Below are positions 25,958 through 33,407 of a stretch of DNA of 64,000 nt, one piece after another. This stretch comes from Streptomyces longhuiensis (GTDB taxonomy: Bacteria; Actinomycetota; Actinomycetes; Streptomycetales; Streptomycetaceae), in contig NZ_CP085173.1 of assembly GCF_020616555.1 (NCBI RefSeq), positions 7,022,001 to 7,086,000 on the forward strand, written 5' to 3'. How positions within the stretch are numbered: position 1 is the first letter of the stretch; each line of letters opens with the position of its first letter. The position numbers and the translations under genes were made by a program. The notes under the pieces were generated by a model, which ran no database searches, had not been told where the DNA came from, and saw nothing but the letters and a program-made list of their open reading frames with translations.

Positions 25958-26488
25958 GTGTCCCGAACCACCGGACCCGGACCCGTCACGGGCCGAGCGG
26001 ACAGAGCCGGGCGCCGAGCACATGCCGACTACACCGGCGGCGTCTACGGATCCCTGCTCGCGGCCTCCGTGGTCGTCGGCGCCGGCTCGCTGGGCTCCTT
26101 CCCCCGCGCGGAGCTGGTGCTGCTGCTGTTGCTCACCGGGGTGGTGTTCTGGATCGCGCACGTGCACGCGCAGCTGTTCGGAGCGCGGCTGGCGCGGCGG
26201 ACGGCACTGGACCGCGGGACCGTGCTGCGGGTGTGCCGCGACGAGTGGCCGATCGTCAACGCGGCCGTCCCGCCCGCCGCCGCGGTGGCCCTCAGCCCTC
26301 TCCTCGGGCTGGACGTGAAGGGCGCGGTCTGGCTGGCGCTGTCGGTCGCCGTGGCCGGGCAGGTGGGCTGGTCGGTGGCCGCGGCACGCCGGGTCGGTGC
26401 CCCCCGGCGCCTGATGGCCGGCACCGCCTTGGTCAACCTGGTGCTCGGCCTGCTGATCATCACCTTCAAGATCGTCCTGAAGCACTGA
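25958..26488 (+). CDS. Integral membrane protein, four hydrophobic segments
   Basis: The 176-aa product starts at GTG 25958, after a GAGGAGG ribosome site. The frame is open further upstream. Four hydrophobic segments are clear: SLLAASVVVGAGSLGSF, AELVLLLLLTGVVFWIAHVHAQLFG, VNAAVPPAAAVALSPLLGL with the following VWLALSVAVAGQVGWSVAA, and LVNLVLGLLIITFKIVL. A short cytosolic basic loop separates helices 2 and 3. I do not recognise a functional family. It is the first of a series of small membrane or stress-type genes. Confidence 0.8.
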   Translation: MSRTTGPGPVTGRADRAGRRAHADYTGGVYGSLLAASVVVGAGSLGSFPRAELVLLLLLTGVVFWIAHVHAQLFGARLARRTALDRGTVLRVCRDEWPIVNAAVPPAAAVALSPLLGLDVKGAVWLALSVAVAGQVGWSVAAARRVGAPRRLMAGTALVNLVLGLLIITFKIVLKH

Positions 26489-26542
26489 GCCGGGTACTGA
26501 CTCGGCTGCCGAGCCGGATCGTCGTACGCCCGGCAAAGCGGG

Positions 26543-26559
26543 TCACCTGTACCGGGTGA
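26543..26559. promoter_or_regulatory. Palindrome TCACCT-N5-GGGTGA upstream of the 69-aa gene
   Basis: A 17-bp near-perfect inverted repeat (TCACCT GTACC GGGTGA), 82 bp before the ATG at 26641. It is one of three with identical arm and spacer lengths in this region, so it is a candidate operator or activator site. Confidence 0.5.
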
Positions 26560-26640
26560 GGCCCGGCCGGGCGCAGAGGCGGACCCTCGCAGGGAAGGGT
26601 GTCGCCCACCTGCCCCACGCTGCTCGCGGGAGAAAAGCCC

Positions 26641-26850
26641 ATGCGTTACGAGATCCGCGTCGAGGGACACATGTCGGAAACGCTGACCAAGGCCTTCCCG
26701 GAGCTGGGCCACGTGATGATGGCCGGCCAGACGGTTCTGTTCGGCCCCGTCGTGGACGATGCGCACCTGTACGGGCTGCTCGCCCGGCTCCAGTCACTGG
26801 GACTACGGGTGCTGGAGATGCGGCAGTTGCCGGAGGGCCGGGCCGACTGA
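26641..26850 (+). CDS. Small conserved hypothetical protein (69 aa)
   Basis: This soluble 69-aa protein begins MRYEIRVEGHMSETLTKAFPELGH and continues with TVLFGPVVDDAHLYGLLARLQSLGLRVLEMRQLP. The alternating beta-alpha-beta pattern resembles an ACT- or ferredoxin-like small fold. The start at ATG 26641 gives a compact domain and follows GGGAG. It resembles small Streptomyces proteins found beside stress and universal-stress genes, but I cannot name a function. It has its own palindrome-containing upstream region. Confidence 0.75.
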   Translation: MRYEIRVEGHMSETLTKAFPELGHVMMAGQTVLFGPVVDDAHLYGLLARLQSLGLRVLEMRQLPEGRAD

Positions 26851-27070
26851 TCAGAGGCGCTCCGCCTTGATCCGCCGGCACGGCAGGCCGCTCCCAGCGC
26901 CTCGAAGTCCCGCTCGTTCCGGTCGGCGCAGGACCCGGGTCGGTCCGCACCGGTCAGCGCGACTGTGGGACCGCTCGTTCGTCGCTCTTCGTTCCCGTCC
27001 GCCGCACGTCCAGCCACGGGGCGTGCGAACGCCTTCGGATTCACCTCATCGCCCGGGCGGCGCCGAGGGA

Positions 27071-27087
27071 TCACCCGCCGTGGGTGA
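27071..27087. promoter_or_regulatory. Palindrome TCACCC-N5-GGGTGA upstream of the HdeD gene
   Basis: A perfect 6-5-6 inverted repeat, 107 bp before the start codon at 27194. A conserved ACGCTGAA segment begins 29 bp after the first base of the right arm (27111), the same offset as in the copy at 27873. Confidence 0.55.
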
Positions 27088-27193
27088 CCCGGCGGGCTCC
27101 GGCGCGCGGGACGCTGAAACGGTCAGGTCCCCGCGCACCGCCGGTCCCTTCGGCGGTACGGGAACGACCCGCTCGATCAGGCGAGGAGGAGTC

Positions 27194-27856
27194 ATGACCA
27201 TGCCGCGTGGTCCGGCGCCGCAGACCGGACCGGAACCCCCCGCCGGCGGGGCGGCCCCCCGGCCGGCCGACGATCCCGCCGACGCACTGGCGCGACTGGG
27301 CCGCTCATGGACCTGGATCCTGGGCTCGGCGGTCGTCACACTCGTGCCCGGCATCCTGATCCTGGTCTGGCCGGCGGAGACACTGCACGTCCTGGCGGTC
27401 CTCATCGGCCTGTACCTGCTGGTCATGGGGGTGTTCCGGTTCGTGGCCGTCTTCGCGCGGGAGGGGCACGGCGAGCGGCTGTCGGGGCTGCTCCTGGCCG
27501 TGCTGTTCCTCCTGGCCGGGGTGCTGTGCCTGCGGAACCCGCTGCAGACCATCACCGCGCTCTCCCTGATCGTCGGCATCGTCTGGCTCGTGTCCGGCGT
27601 CCTCACCCTCTACACCGCCATCGCCGCCAAGGACCTGCCGTACCGCGGTGTGCTCCTGGGCGTCGCGGTGCTCGGCATCGTCGCGGGGATCGTCGTACTG
27701 GCCCTGCCCGCCGAGTCGGCACAGGCCCTGACCCGGCTGCTCGGCCTGTGGCTCGTCCTGCTCGGTCTGGCCGAGGCGGCGGTCGCGTTCGCCTGGCGGT
27801 CCGCGCTCCGGAAAGCGGGCGTCACGGGCTCGCCCGACCAGGCTCCGGCGGACTGA
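27194..27856 (+). CDS. HdeD family acid-resistance-type membrane protein
   Basis: The 220-aa protein starts at ATG 27194 after GAGGAGGA. A Pro-rich cytosolic start (residues 1-40) is followed by six membrane helices in three pairs: WILGSAVVTLVPGILILVWP, LAVLIGLYLLVMGVFRFVAVF, LLLAVLFLLAGVLCL, ITALSLIVGIVWLVSGVLTLY, LLGVAVLGIVAGIVVLALP and LLGLWLVLLGLAEAAVAF. The repeated pairs and NPLQTITALSLIVG fit HdeD/DUF308 proteins, linked to acid and envelope stress in enterobacteria. The actinobacterial role is unknown. A TCACCC-N5-GGGTGA palindrome lies upstream. Confidence 0.85.
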   Translation: MTMPRGPAPQTGPEPPAGGAAPRPADDPADALARLGRSWTWILGSAVVTLVPGILILVWPAETLHVLAVLIGLYLLVMGVFRFVAVFAREGHGERLSGLLLAVLFLLAGVLCLRNPLQTITALSLIVGIVWLVSGVLTLYTAIAAKDLPYRGVLLGVAVLGIVAGIVVLALPAESAQALTRLLGLWLVLLGLAEAAVAFAWRSALRKAGVTGSPDQAPAD

Positions 27857-27872
27857 CACCCACCCACCGAGC

Positions 27873-27889
27873 TCACCCCCGTCGGGTGA
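27873..27889. promoter_or_regulatory. Palindrome TCACCC-N5-GGGTGA upstream of the SHOCT gene
   Basis: A perfect inverted repeat, extended by one base on each side (CTCACCC/GGGTGAG), 80 bp before the ATG at 27969. ACGCTGAA begins 29 bp after the right-arm start (27913), matching the HdeD promoter region. Confidence 0.55.
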
Positions 27890-27968
27890 GGCCGGCCGGC
27901 CCCCGTCGGCCCACGCTGAAGACGGCAGGCAAAGGCGGCTGGGCGAGCGCCCGGGACGGAGAAGAGAC

Positions 27969-28457
27969 ATGAACGCGCAGACGTACCTGGCGTACGACTA
28001 TCCCCTGATGAGCGTCTTCTGGAGCATGCTCTGGTTCTTCCTCTGGATCATGTGGTTCGTCCTGCTCTTCCGCATCATCGGCGACATCTTCCGCGACGAC
28101 GACATGAGCGGCTGGGGGAAGGCCGGCTGGCTGGTGTTCACCATCTTCCTGCCCTTCCTCGGCGTCTTCGTCTACATGATCGCCCGTGGCAAGAATATGG
28201 GCCGCCGGGAGATCGCGCAGGCCCGTGAGCAGCAGAAGGCCTTCGACAGCTACATCAGGAAGACCGCGAGCGGTACGGACCGGCCCAGCAGCGTCGACGA
28301 GCTGGCCAGGCTGTCCGAGATCCGCGCCCGCGGCGACATCACGGACGAGGAGTTCAGCAAGGCGAAGCAAATGGTGCTCGCCGGGCACGGTCCGGCCGAA
28401 GGCCCTGGTACCGACACCGCCTCCGGCTCCTCGGGCTCCTCCAGCTCCGCACGCTGA
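27969..28457 (+). CDS. Membrane protein with PLDc_N-like helices and C-terminal SHOCT domain
   Basis: This 162-aa protein has two N-terminal helices (SVFWSMLWFFLWIMWFVLLFRI and WLVFTIFLPFLGVFVYMIA) around a GDIFRDDDMSGWGKAGW loop, resembling phospholipase-D-nuclease N-terminal membrane domains. The C-terminal ELARLSEIRARGDITDEEFSKAKQMVL is a clear SHOCT oligomerisation motif. The tail is Ser/Gly-rich. It is followed 35 bp later by the DUF7144 gene. Proteins of this type are common in stress regulons, but their function is not established. Confidence 0.88.
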   Translation: MNAQTYLAYDYPLMSVFWSMLWFFLWIMWFVLLFRIIGDIFRDDDMSGWGKAGWLVFTIFLPFLGVFVYMIARGKNMGRREIAQAREQQKAFDSYIRKTASGTDRPSSVDELARLSEIRARGDITDEEFSKAKQMVLAGHGPAEGPGTDTASGSSGSSSSAR

Positions 28458-28492
28458 GCGCGTGCCGGACGAACACGAAACGAGGCACCACC

Positions 28493-28915
28493 ATGACCGC
28501 GACACACTCGCAGCCGGCCGACACGACGAAGCAGGCGTGGGCAGGCGGCCTGACGATCTTCGCCGGCATCATGCTCATGCTCGTCGGTGTGCTCGGCATC
28601 TGCCGGGGCATCATGGGGATCGCCAAGGACGACATCTTCGTCACCACCCGCAACTACGTCTTCCAGTTCGACCTGACCAGCTGGGGCTGGGTCCACCTCA
28701 TCCTGGGCGTACTCGCGGTGATCATCAGCTTCGGGCTGATCCGGACCGCGACGTGGGCACGCGTCGGCGGGGTGGTCATCGCCGGACTCGTCATCATCGC
28801 CAACTTCCTCTCCCTGCCGTACTACCCGGTTTGGTCGGTCGTGCTGATCGCGATCTCGGGCTTCGTCATCTGGGCGCTGTGTGTGGTCCGGAAGGACGAG
28901 TCCGACTGGTTCTAG
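28493..28915 (+). CDS. DUF7144 family membrane protein
   Basis: The 140-aa four-helix protein starts WAGGLTIFAGIMLMLVGVLGICRGIMGI and continues with VTTRNYVFQFDLTSWGWVHLILGVLAVIISFGLI. The Y-F-D-L-x-x-W-G-W-x-H-L motif is typical of the actinobacterial DUF7144 family. It is probably co-transcribed with the SHOCT gene (35-bp gap) and ends at a long hairpin. Function is unknown. The family is often near stress and redox genes. Confidence 0.87.
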   Translation: MTATHSQPADTTKQAWAGGLTIFAGIMLMLVGVLGICRGIMGIAKDDIFVTTRNYVFQFDLTSWGWVHLILGVLAVIISFGLIRTATWARVGGVVIAGLVIIANFLSLPYYPVWSVVLIAISGFVIWALCVVRKDESDWF

Positions 28916-28955
28916 GGCGCACCTCACGCGTGTGAGTGACGCGGAGGGAAACCTG

Positions 28956-29002
28956 CAGGAGTCGAGGCGTTGCCCGGGGCCCGGTCAGCGCCTCGACTCC
29001 TG
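28956..29002 (+). terminator. 14-bp stem hairpin after the DUF7144 gene
   Basis: Arms 28956-28969 and 28989-29002 are perfectly complementary and enclose a GC-rich 19-nt loop. It lies between the DUF7144 gene and the convergent sulfatase remnant, so it may act on both strands. Confidence 0.75.
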
Positions 29003-29666
29003 CCATCGCACGAACGCCCGCGTGAGCTGTTGCGAGGAGGTCTCCACCTCGCCGTCGGGGCCCGGGTGGCCCGCCGGGACCGGGAGGTCGACGCTGGGGT
29101 AGTGGGGGTCCTCGTCGACGTGACCGCTCGCTGTCCTCGGGCCTGCGCCCGCGGTGGTACAGGCGTGCCCGGCTCTCGCCGCCGGGCCAGGCGTCGAGAC
29201 CGCCGCCGCCCGAGCCGAAGGTGGTCGGTGACACCCCGAATCCGTACTCGTCCACGCTCAGCTCCGTGGCGCCCGGCGCGAACGTGTCACCGCGCATGCC
29301 GGGCCAAGTGACGTGGTAGCCGCCCTCCTTGAGGCTGCGCAGGAGGTTCGGCTCCCAGGGCTTGAGCAGGTGGGTGAGAGCAGCGCGGTGACCGTTGGTG
29401 CCGACTTCAACCAGGTGCTGCAGATCAATCTGGCCGGTACGTGTGCGGGCCGGCCGGTGAGGAACGACGCGCGGCTCGGCGAGCAGACGAGGTGCTGCAC
29501 GAAGGCGTTGTCGCAGCGGGTGCCGCGCGCGGCCGGCGCGTCCAGGTGGGGCGTGCCGACGTGCTTGTTGCCGAAGGCCCCGCGCGCGTCGGCACGCAGC
29601 TGGTCCGGGATGAACGCGCAGCTGGTCCGGGATGAAGAAGACAGAACTCGGCCGCTTGCGGGACAT
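29003..29666 (-). pseudogene. Decayed sulfatase gene
   Basis: It starts at ATG 29666 with RKRPSSVFFIPDQLR, the usual sulfatase opening. A 22-bp tandem duplication (29595-29614 and 29617-29636) then shifts the frame. In the restored frame the formylglycine motif CSPSRASFLTGR appears (FVQHLVCSPSR, near 29495). A further shift leads to LLRSLKEGGYHVTWPGMRGD and EYGFGVSPTTFG, and the rest is lost. Only about 220 codons of a normally 450-500-aa enzyme remain. The upstream operator-promoter is still present. It belonged to the glycosidase locus. Confidence 0.8.
29595..29636. repeat. 22-bp tandem duplication inside the sulfatase pseudogene
   Basis: A 20-bp identical block is repeated with a 22-bp period at 29595 and 29617. 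As 22 is not a multiple of three, it breaks the reading frame after IPDQLR. Confidence 0.85.
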
Positions 29667-29697
29667 GGGTCGCGCTCCTTCGCGTCATCCGACCGTC

Positions 29698-29729
29698 AAA
29701 ACCATACGGTGAGCGGTTTTTGGGCGCAA
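29698..29729 (-). promoter_or_regulatory. Operator A with overlapping promoter (sulfatase)
   Basis: A 23-bp inverted repeat at 29698-29720 (AAAACC.../...CGGTTTT). On the minus strand, TTGCGC (29724-29729) and TATGGT (29701-29706) form a -35/-10 pair with a 17-bp spacer covered by the repeat. It faces the sulfatase pseudogene at 29666. Confidence 0.65.
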
Positions 29730-29792
29730 GGGGGTGTGCGTCGACGGTCGCGGGTTCGCCGCTTGGCGCATTGACGTTCTTCGGTTGGCGCA

Positions 29793-29825
29793 TTGACGCC
29801 CAGAAACCGATCACAATATGGTTTT
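29793..29825 (+). promoter_or_regulatory. Operator B with overlapping promoter (solute-binding protein)
   Basis: The 23-bp repeat at 29803-29825 (GAAACCG-N9-TGGTTTT). TTGACG at 29793-29798 and TATGGT at 29817-29822 give a sigma-70-like promoter with an 18-bp spacer inside the repeat, about 100 bp before the ATG at 29927. Confidence 0.7.
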
Positions 29826-29926
29826 CGAGCGTTGAAGAGCCTGCCGGCGGAGCGTGCCGTCCGGCTGCCGCATGACACCTTGCCGGGAGACGTCTGCCGC
29901 CCGGCCCTCCAGACGGAGAGAACAGC

Positions 29927-31465
29927 ATGAGGATTTCCGCCCGCATAGGGGCATTGACGGCTGGTGCCACGGCTCTGTCCCTGGTACTCACGGGCTGTGG
30001 CGCGGACGGTGGTTCCGCCACCGCCGGCACGGCGGAACTCGACATCGCCACCCTCACGAACGCCCAGAGCCTGGACCCGGCCACCGCGCTCGGCGGCGCC
30101 CTGCCGTACTTCCAGGCGGTCTACGACACCCTGATCAAGCGGGCGCCCGACGGCTCGTACAAGCCGATGCTCGCCACCAAGTGGTCGTACGACAAGAGCC
30201 GGACCAAGCTCTCCCTCACCCTGCGGGAAGGGGTGAAGTTCAGTGACGGGACCGCCTTCGACGCGCAGGCGGTCAAGGCCAACCTGGAGCACTTCAAGGG
30301 CGGCGGAGGCGGCGGGGCGAAGTACCTCGCCACGCTCAAGAACGTCAAGGTGACCGACGCGACGCACCTCATGCTGGAGCTGGCGAGCCCCGAGCCGGGG
30401 ATGCTCTTCTATCTGAGCGACGGGCCCGGTCTGATGGCGAGCCCGAAGAAGCTGGCCGACGGCTCCCTCAAGACGAAGCCGGTCGGGACCGGCCCCTACA
30501 TCCTCGACAAGGGCAGAACGGCGATCGGCTCCAAGTACGTCTTCGACCGCAAGAAGGACTACTGGGGCGACGAACTCCCTTACAAGACCCTGACGATCAG
30601 CGTCTTCGACAACGAGACGGCCGTCGTCAACGGCCTCAAGACGGGTCAGCTCGACAGTGCCGTCCTCCAGGACGCCAACCAGCAGACGTCCGTCGAGCCC
30701 GACACCGACCTCACCAAGATCAAGTCCAGCTTCGACTTCCAGGGGCTGCTGCTCTTCGACCGTGGCGGCGTGCTGACACCGCAGCTCAAGGATGTGCGGG
30801 TGCGGCAGGCGCTCAACTACGCCCTGGACCGCAAGACGATGCTCGAGAAGATCCGCGGCGGCCGTGGCGAGACCACGGACCAGGTCTTCGGTGCCGAGAC
30901 GAAGGCGTACGACAAGAGCCTGGACACGTACTACGACCACGACCCGGCCAAGGCCAGGAAGCTGCTCGCGCAGGCCGGTTACGCGAAGGGCTTCACGCTG
31001 AAGCTGCCGCGGATCTCCGCCATCGTCAACGACGCGCTGGCGTCGTCGATAGAGGCCGACTTCAAGGCCGTGGGCGTCAAGGTCGAGTGGGACCAGCTCG
31101 ACGCCGCCACCGCCCTGCAGAAGATCTTCCGGGAGCGGGCCTACTCCGGCATGGTCATGAACATCGGTCAGTCCCCCATCGACTGGGTGACGATGAACGA
31201 CCTCGTGGTGCCGGGGGCGTTCAACCCCTTCGCCACCAGCGACCCGACCGTGAAGAAGCTGCTTCCGCAGGTCCAGGCGGGCAGTGGCACCAAGGCCGGT
31301 GACGACGCCTCGCGCGCGCTCAACAAGCACCTGGTCGAGGAGGGCTGGTTCGCCCCCTTCTACCGGACGAGCTTCCTGATCGTGTCGAGCAAGGACGTGA
31401 AGGTCGTGCCGCAGTCCGGGATGGCCGTGCCGTCGATCTACGACTACACGCCCGCCACGTCCTGA
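29927..31465 (+). CDS. ABC transporter solute-binding lipoprotein, family 5 (oligopeptide/oligosaccharide type)
   Basis: The 512-aa product has a lipoprotein signal peptide with lipobox LTGC (Cys24). The mature protein is a cluster C (DppA/OppA-like) binding protein: AQSLDPATAL, LREGVKFSDGTAFDAQAVKANLEHF, VGTGPYIL, YWGDELPYKTLTI and VRVRQALNYALDRKTM are all family landmarks. It would capture a peptide or oligosaccharide at the cell surface for the importer encoded at 40.6-44.2 kb. Such proteins also bind plant or fungal oligosaccharides. It is controlled by operator B and ends at a strong terminator. Confidence 0.92.
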   Translation: MRISARIGALTAGATALSLVLTGCGADGGSATAGTAELDIATLTNAQSLDPATALGGALPYFQAVYDTLIKRAPDGSYKPMLATKWSYDKSRTKLSLTLREGVKFSDGTAFDAQAVKANLEHFKGGGGGGAKYLATLKNVKVTDATHLMLELASPEPGMLFYLSDGPGLMASPKKLADGSLKTKPVGTGPYILDKGRTAIGSKYVFDRKKDYWGDELPYKTLTISVFDNETAVVNGLKTGQLDSAVLQDANQQTSVEPDTDLTKIKSSFDFQGLLLFDRGGVLTPQLKDVRVRQALNYALDRKTMLEKIRGGRGETTDQVFGAETKAYDKSLDTYYDHDPAKARKLLAQAGYAKGFTLKLPRISAIVNDALASSIEADFKAVGVKVEWDQLDAATALQKIFRERAYSGMVMNIGQSPIDWVTMNDLVVPGAFNPFATSDPTVKKLLPQVQAGSGTKAGDDASRALNKHLVEEGWFAPFYRTSFLIVSSKDVKVVPQSGMAVPSIYDYTPATS

Positions 31466-31477
31466 ACCGAGCGACCT

Positions 31478-31524
31478 AGAAGGGGGCGCCTCCACCGTGG
31501 ACCGCGGTGGAGGCGCCCCCTTCT
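31478..31524. terminator. 20-bp perfect bidirectional terminator
   Basis: Arms 31478-31497 and 31505-31524 are fully complementary with a 7-nt loop. The hairpin lies between the convergent solute-binding protein and GH20 genes. Confidence 0.9.
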
Positions 31525-31533
31525 TCTGTGCGA

Positions 31534-33216
31534 TCACGCCCAGGGAACGTCCTCGGCGGCGAAGTGGACGAGCCCGCGCTCGCGCCAGAACGGCGCGTGG
31601 CGCGCGATGCGCCCGCGGTACTCGGCCCACAGGGGAGGCCGGCCCGACCAGGCCGTCTCGGCGACCGAGCCGAGCCGCGGCAGGAGCAGCGTCGTGAGGT
31701 CGTCGATGCCCCGCAGGGTCTCGCCGAACAGGGTCGCCTCGACGCCCGCGACGGACTCGTCGGGGATGCCGTGCGAGGCCGGGTCCCAGGAGGCCGTGTG
31801 CCGGACATCGCGCGGGAGGTAGTGGGGGAAGCCGAGGCGGGCCGCCGCCTCCGTCTGGCCGGGAGGCGTCACCTCGGCCGAGTAGCGCCGGTCGAGGTAC
31901 AGGTGGGACTGCGGGGAGAGCAGCAGCCGGCCGCCGCCCGCGAGGACGCGCTCGACGTCGTGGTCGGACGGGGCGAAGAAGGTCCTGAGCGCCGAGGCGA
32001 TCTCCATCGTCATACCGGACGCGGCCAGTTCGGGCCGGGCGGCGAATTCCTCGGCGGAGGCCGGGAGATCCATCATCGGCACGTCGACCCAGAACTGCGC
32101 GATGTCCTCGGGCCCGGAGCCGGCCCGCGACGACTCCTGCCACGCCACCGGACGCTTCCCGAACTTCCTTGTGATGCCGCGTAGTTCGCGCACAGCGACC
32201 TTGAAGGCGTCGGCCGTGATGCCTACGGCTTCGTCGCACCCGATGTGCACGAACGGGCCGTCCGTGAGGGCGCACACCTCGGCGAGAACGGCGGAGACCG
32301 CGGAGTGCGTGGCCGCGTCGGCGAGGTCGAGTGGGGGGACGAAGGGGAAGCGGTCCGCCAGCCCTTCGGGGGCGGGAGCGGGCGGGAGGTCCGGCAGTGC
32401 TGCCCGCAGTGTCGCGCAGTGACCCGGGAGGTCGATCTCCGGAACGATCGTGACGAAGCGCCGCGCCGCGTACGCCTGGAGGGCACGGTACTCGTCGGCC
32501 GAGTAGAAGGCCGGTGCCGTGGAGGCATCCGGATCGGACACACCCGGTGCGGACACATCCGAATCGGACGCATCTGGATCGGACACGTCCGGACCGGACG
32601 CGTCCGCACCGGCCGTCAGCGCGGGGAGCGACGGCACCGCGAGGCGCCAGCCCTCGTTGTCGGTGAGGTGCAGATGTAGCACGTTCAGCTTGTAGAGGGC
32701 GGCGAGGTCGATGACCCGGCGCACCTCGTCGGGCGTGACGAAGCTGCGCGCCGGGTCGATCATGAGGCCGCGCCACGCGTAGTGGGGCGCGTCCCGCAGT
32801 TGCAGGGCCTCGATCGCGCCGTCGGGCGGTGTCGTCAGGAGCAGTTGGGCGGCGCTCGTCGCCGCGCGGAAGACGCCTTCGGGCGTGCGCGCCCGGCAGG
32901 TGATCCCGTCGGCCCCGATGGTGAGGGCGTAGGCCTCGTCGGCAGGTTCCGCCGTGCCGGACGGTGCGACTCCGACGGTCCTGGCGAGCGGGACGCCGGT
33001 CGTGTCGAGGGTCAGGACGATCTCGCTGCTGTGTTCCCGCGGGTCGCCGTCGGGCAGCAGCCGCGCGCCGAGGTGCGGTGCCAGCAGGGACCGTACGGTG
33101 TCGGCGACCTCGCCCAAGGAGCGGTCGGCCCGGACGCGCCAGGGGCCTGCGGCCGCGAGGGATCCGGCGCCGCCCTGGGCGGCTTGTCCGGTCGGGCTGG
33201 GGATGACGGCGTTCAT
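31534..33216 (-). CDS. Glycoside hydrolase family 20 beta-N-acetylhexosaminidase
   Basis: The 560-aa protein starts at ATG 33216 with GGAGG five bases upstream. An N-terminal GH20b domain (about 20-130) precedes the TIM barrel: YAWRGLMIDPARSF, LNVLHLHLTDNEGWRL, VPEIDLPGH and the catalytic pair in VHIGCDEA (Asp328-Glu329). GH20 enzymes release terminal beta-GlcNAc or GalNAc by substrate-assisted catalysis. No signal peptide is visible, so it acts on imported sugars. An acidic Asp/Ser/Pro insertion of about 29 residues (205-233) interrupts the barrel. It diverges from GH1 across operator C. Confidence 0.9.
   Translation of the reverse strand: MNAVIPSPTGQAAQGGAGSLAAAGPWRVRADRSLGEVADTVRSLLAPHLGARLLPDGDPREHSSEIVLTLDTTGVPLARTVGVAPSGTAEPADEAYALTIGADGITCRARTPEGVFRAATSAAQLLLTTPPDGAIEALQLRDAPHYAWRGLMIDPARSFVTPDEVRRVIDLAALYKLNVLHLHLTDNEGWRLAVPSLPALTAGADASGPDVSDPDASDSDVSAPGVSDPDASTAPAFYSADEYRALQAYAARRFVTIVPEIDLPGHCATLRAALPDLPPAPAPEGLADRFPFVPPLDLADAATHSAVSAVLAEVCALTDGPFVHIGCDEAVGITADAFKVAVRELRGITRKFGKRPVAWQESSRAGSGPEDIAQFWVDVPMMDLPASAEEFAARPELAASGMTMEIASALRTFFAPSDHDVERVLAGGGRLLLSPQSHLYLDRRYSAEVTPPGQTEAAARLGFPHYLPRDVRHTASWDPASHGIPDESVAGVEATLFGETLRGIDDLTTLLLPRLGSVAETAWSGRPPLWAEYRGRIARHAPFWRERGLVHFAAEDVPWA
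32521..32610 (-). repeat. Coding minisatellite in the GH20 gene
   Basis: Degenerate units of about 15 bp (GGATCGGACACATCC-like on the + strand) encode DV/DA-S-DP repeats, giving roughly 29 Asp/Ser/Pro residues. Lengths are multiples of three, so the frame is kept. It lies just after DNEGWRLAVPSLPAL, where normal GH20 proteins have a short loop. Confidence 0.75.
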
Positions 33217-33371
33217 GAAGTCCTCCACCGGCAGGTCCGAAGGCCCGGGGGTCCGGCCGCCGGTTCGTCAGGTACGGCGTTGCGGCGCCCCCGGGCTGGC
33301 GGACCGGCCGGGCCGCGCGTTCGTCCCGGCGCCACTTCCTCTCCGACCGGCCCCACCTGTACGCTAACACG

Positions 33372-33394
33372 AAAACCGATCAACGAACGCTTTT
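33372..33394. promoter_or_regulatory. Operator C between divergent GH20 and GH1 genes
   Basis: A 23-bp site AAAACCG-N9-CGCTTTT, third of five matching repeats, 14 bp before the GH1 ATG and 155 bp from the GH20 start. At this distance a bound repressor would block GH1-tetR transcription or translation initiation directly. Confidence 0.65.
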
Positions 33395-33407
33395 CAGGGG
33401 TGGCCGT

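Noticed and set aside
26759..27193. Long N-terminal extension of the HdeD protein
   Set aside because: The frame is open but low-complexity and crosses the palindromic promoter region. ATG 27194 has a strong GAGGAGGA site.
29698..29825. Operators A and B as IS or transposon end repeats
   Set aside because: The same motif occurs singly at other promoters, no transposase is nearby, and there are no target-site duplications.
29696..33370. 1224-aa open frame on the minus strand
   Set aside because: It crosses the solute-binding protein and GH20 genes in the wrong frame, through a terminator, and has a low-complexity Arg/Gly/Val composition.
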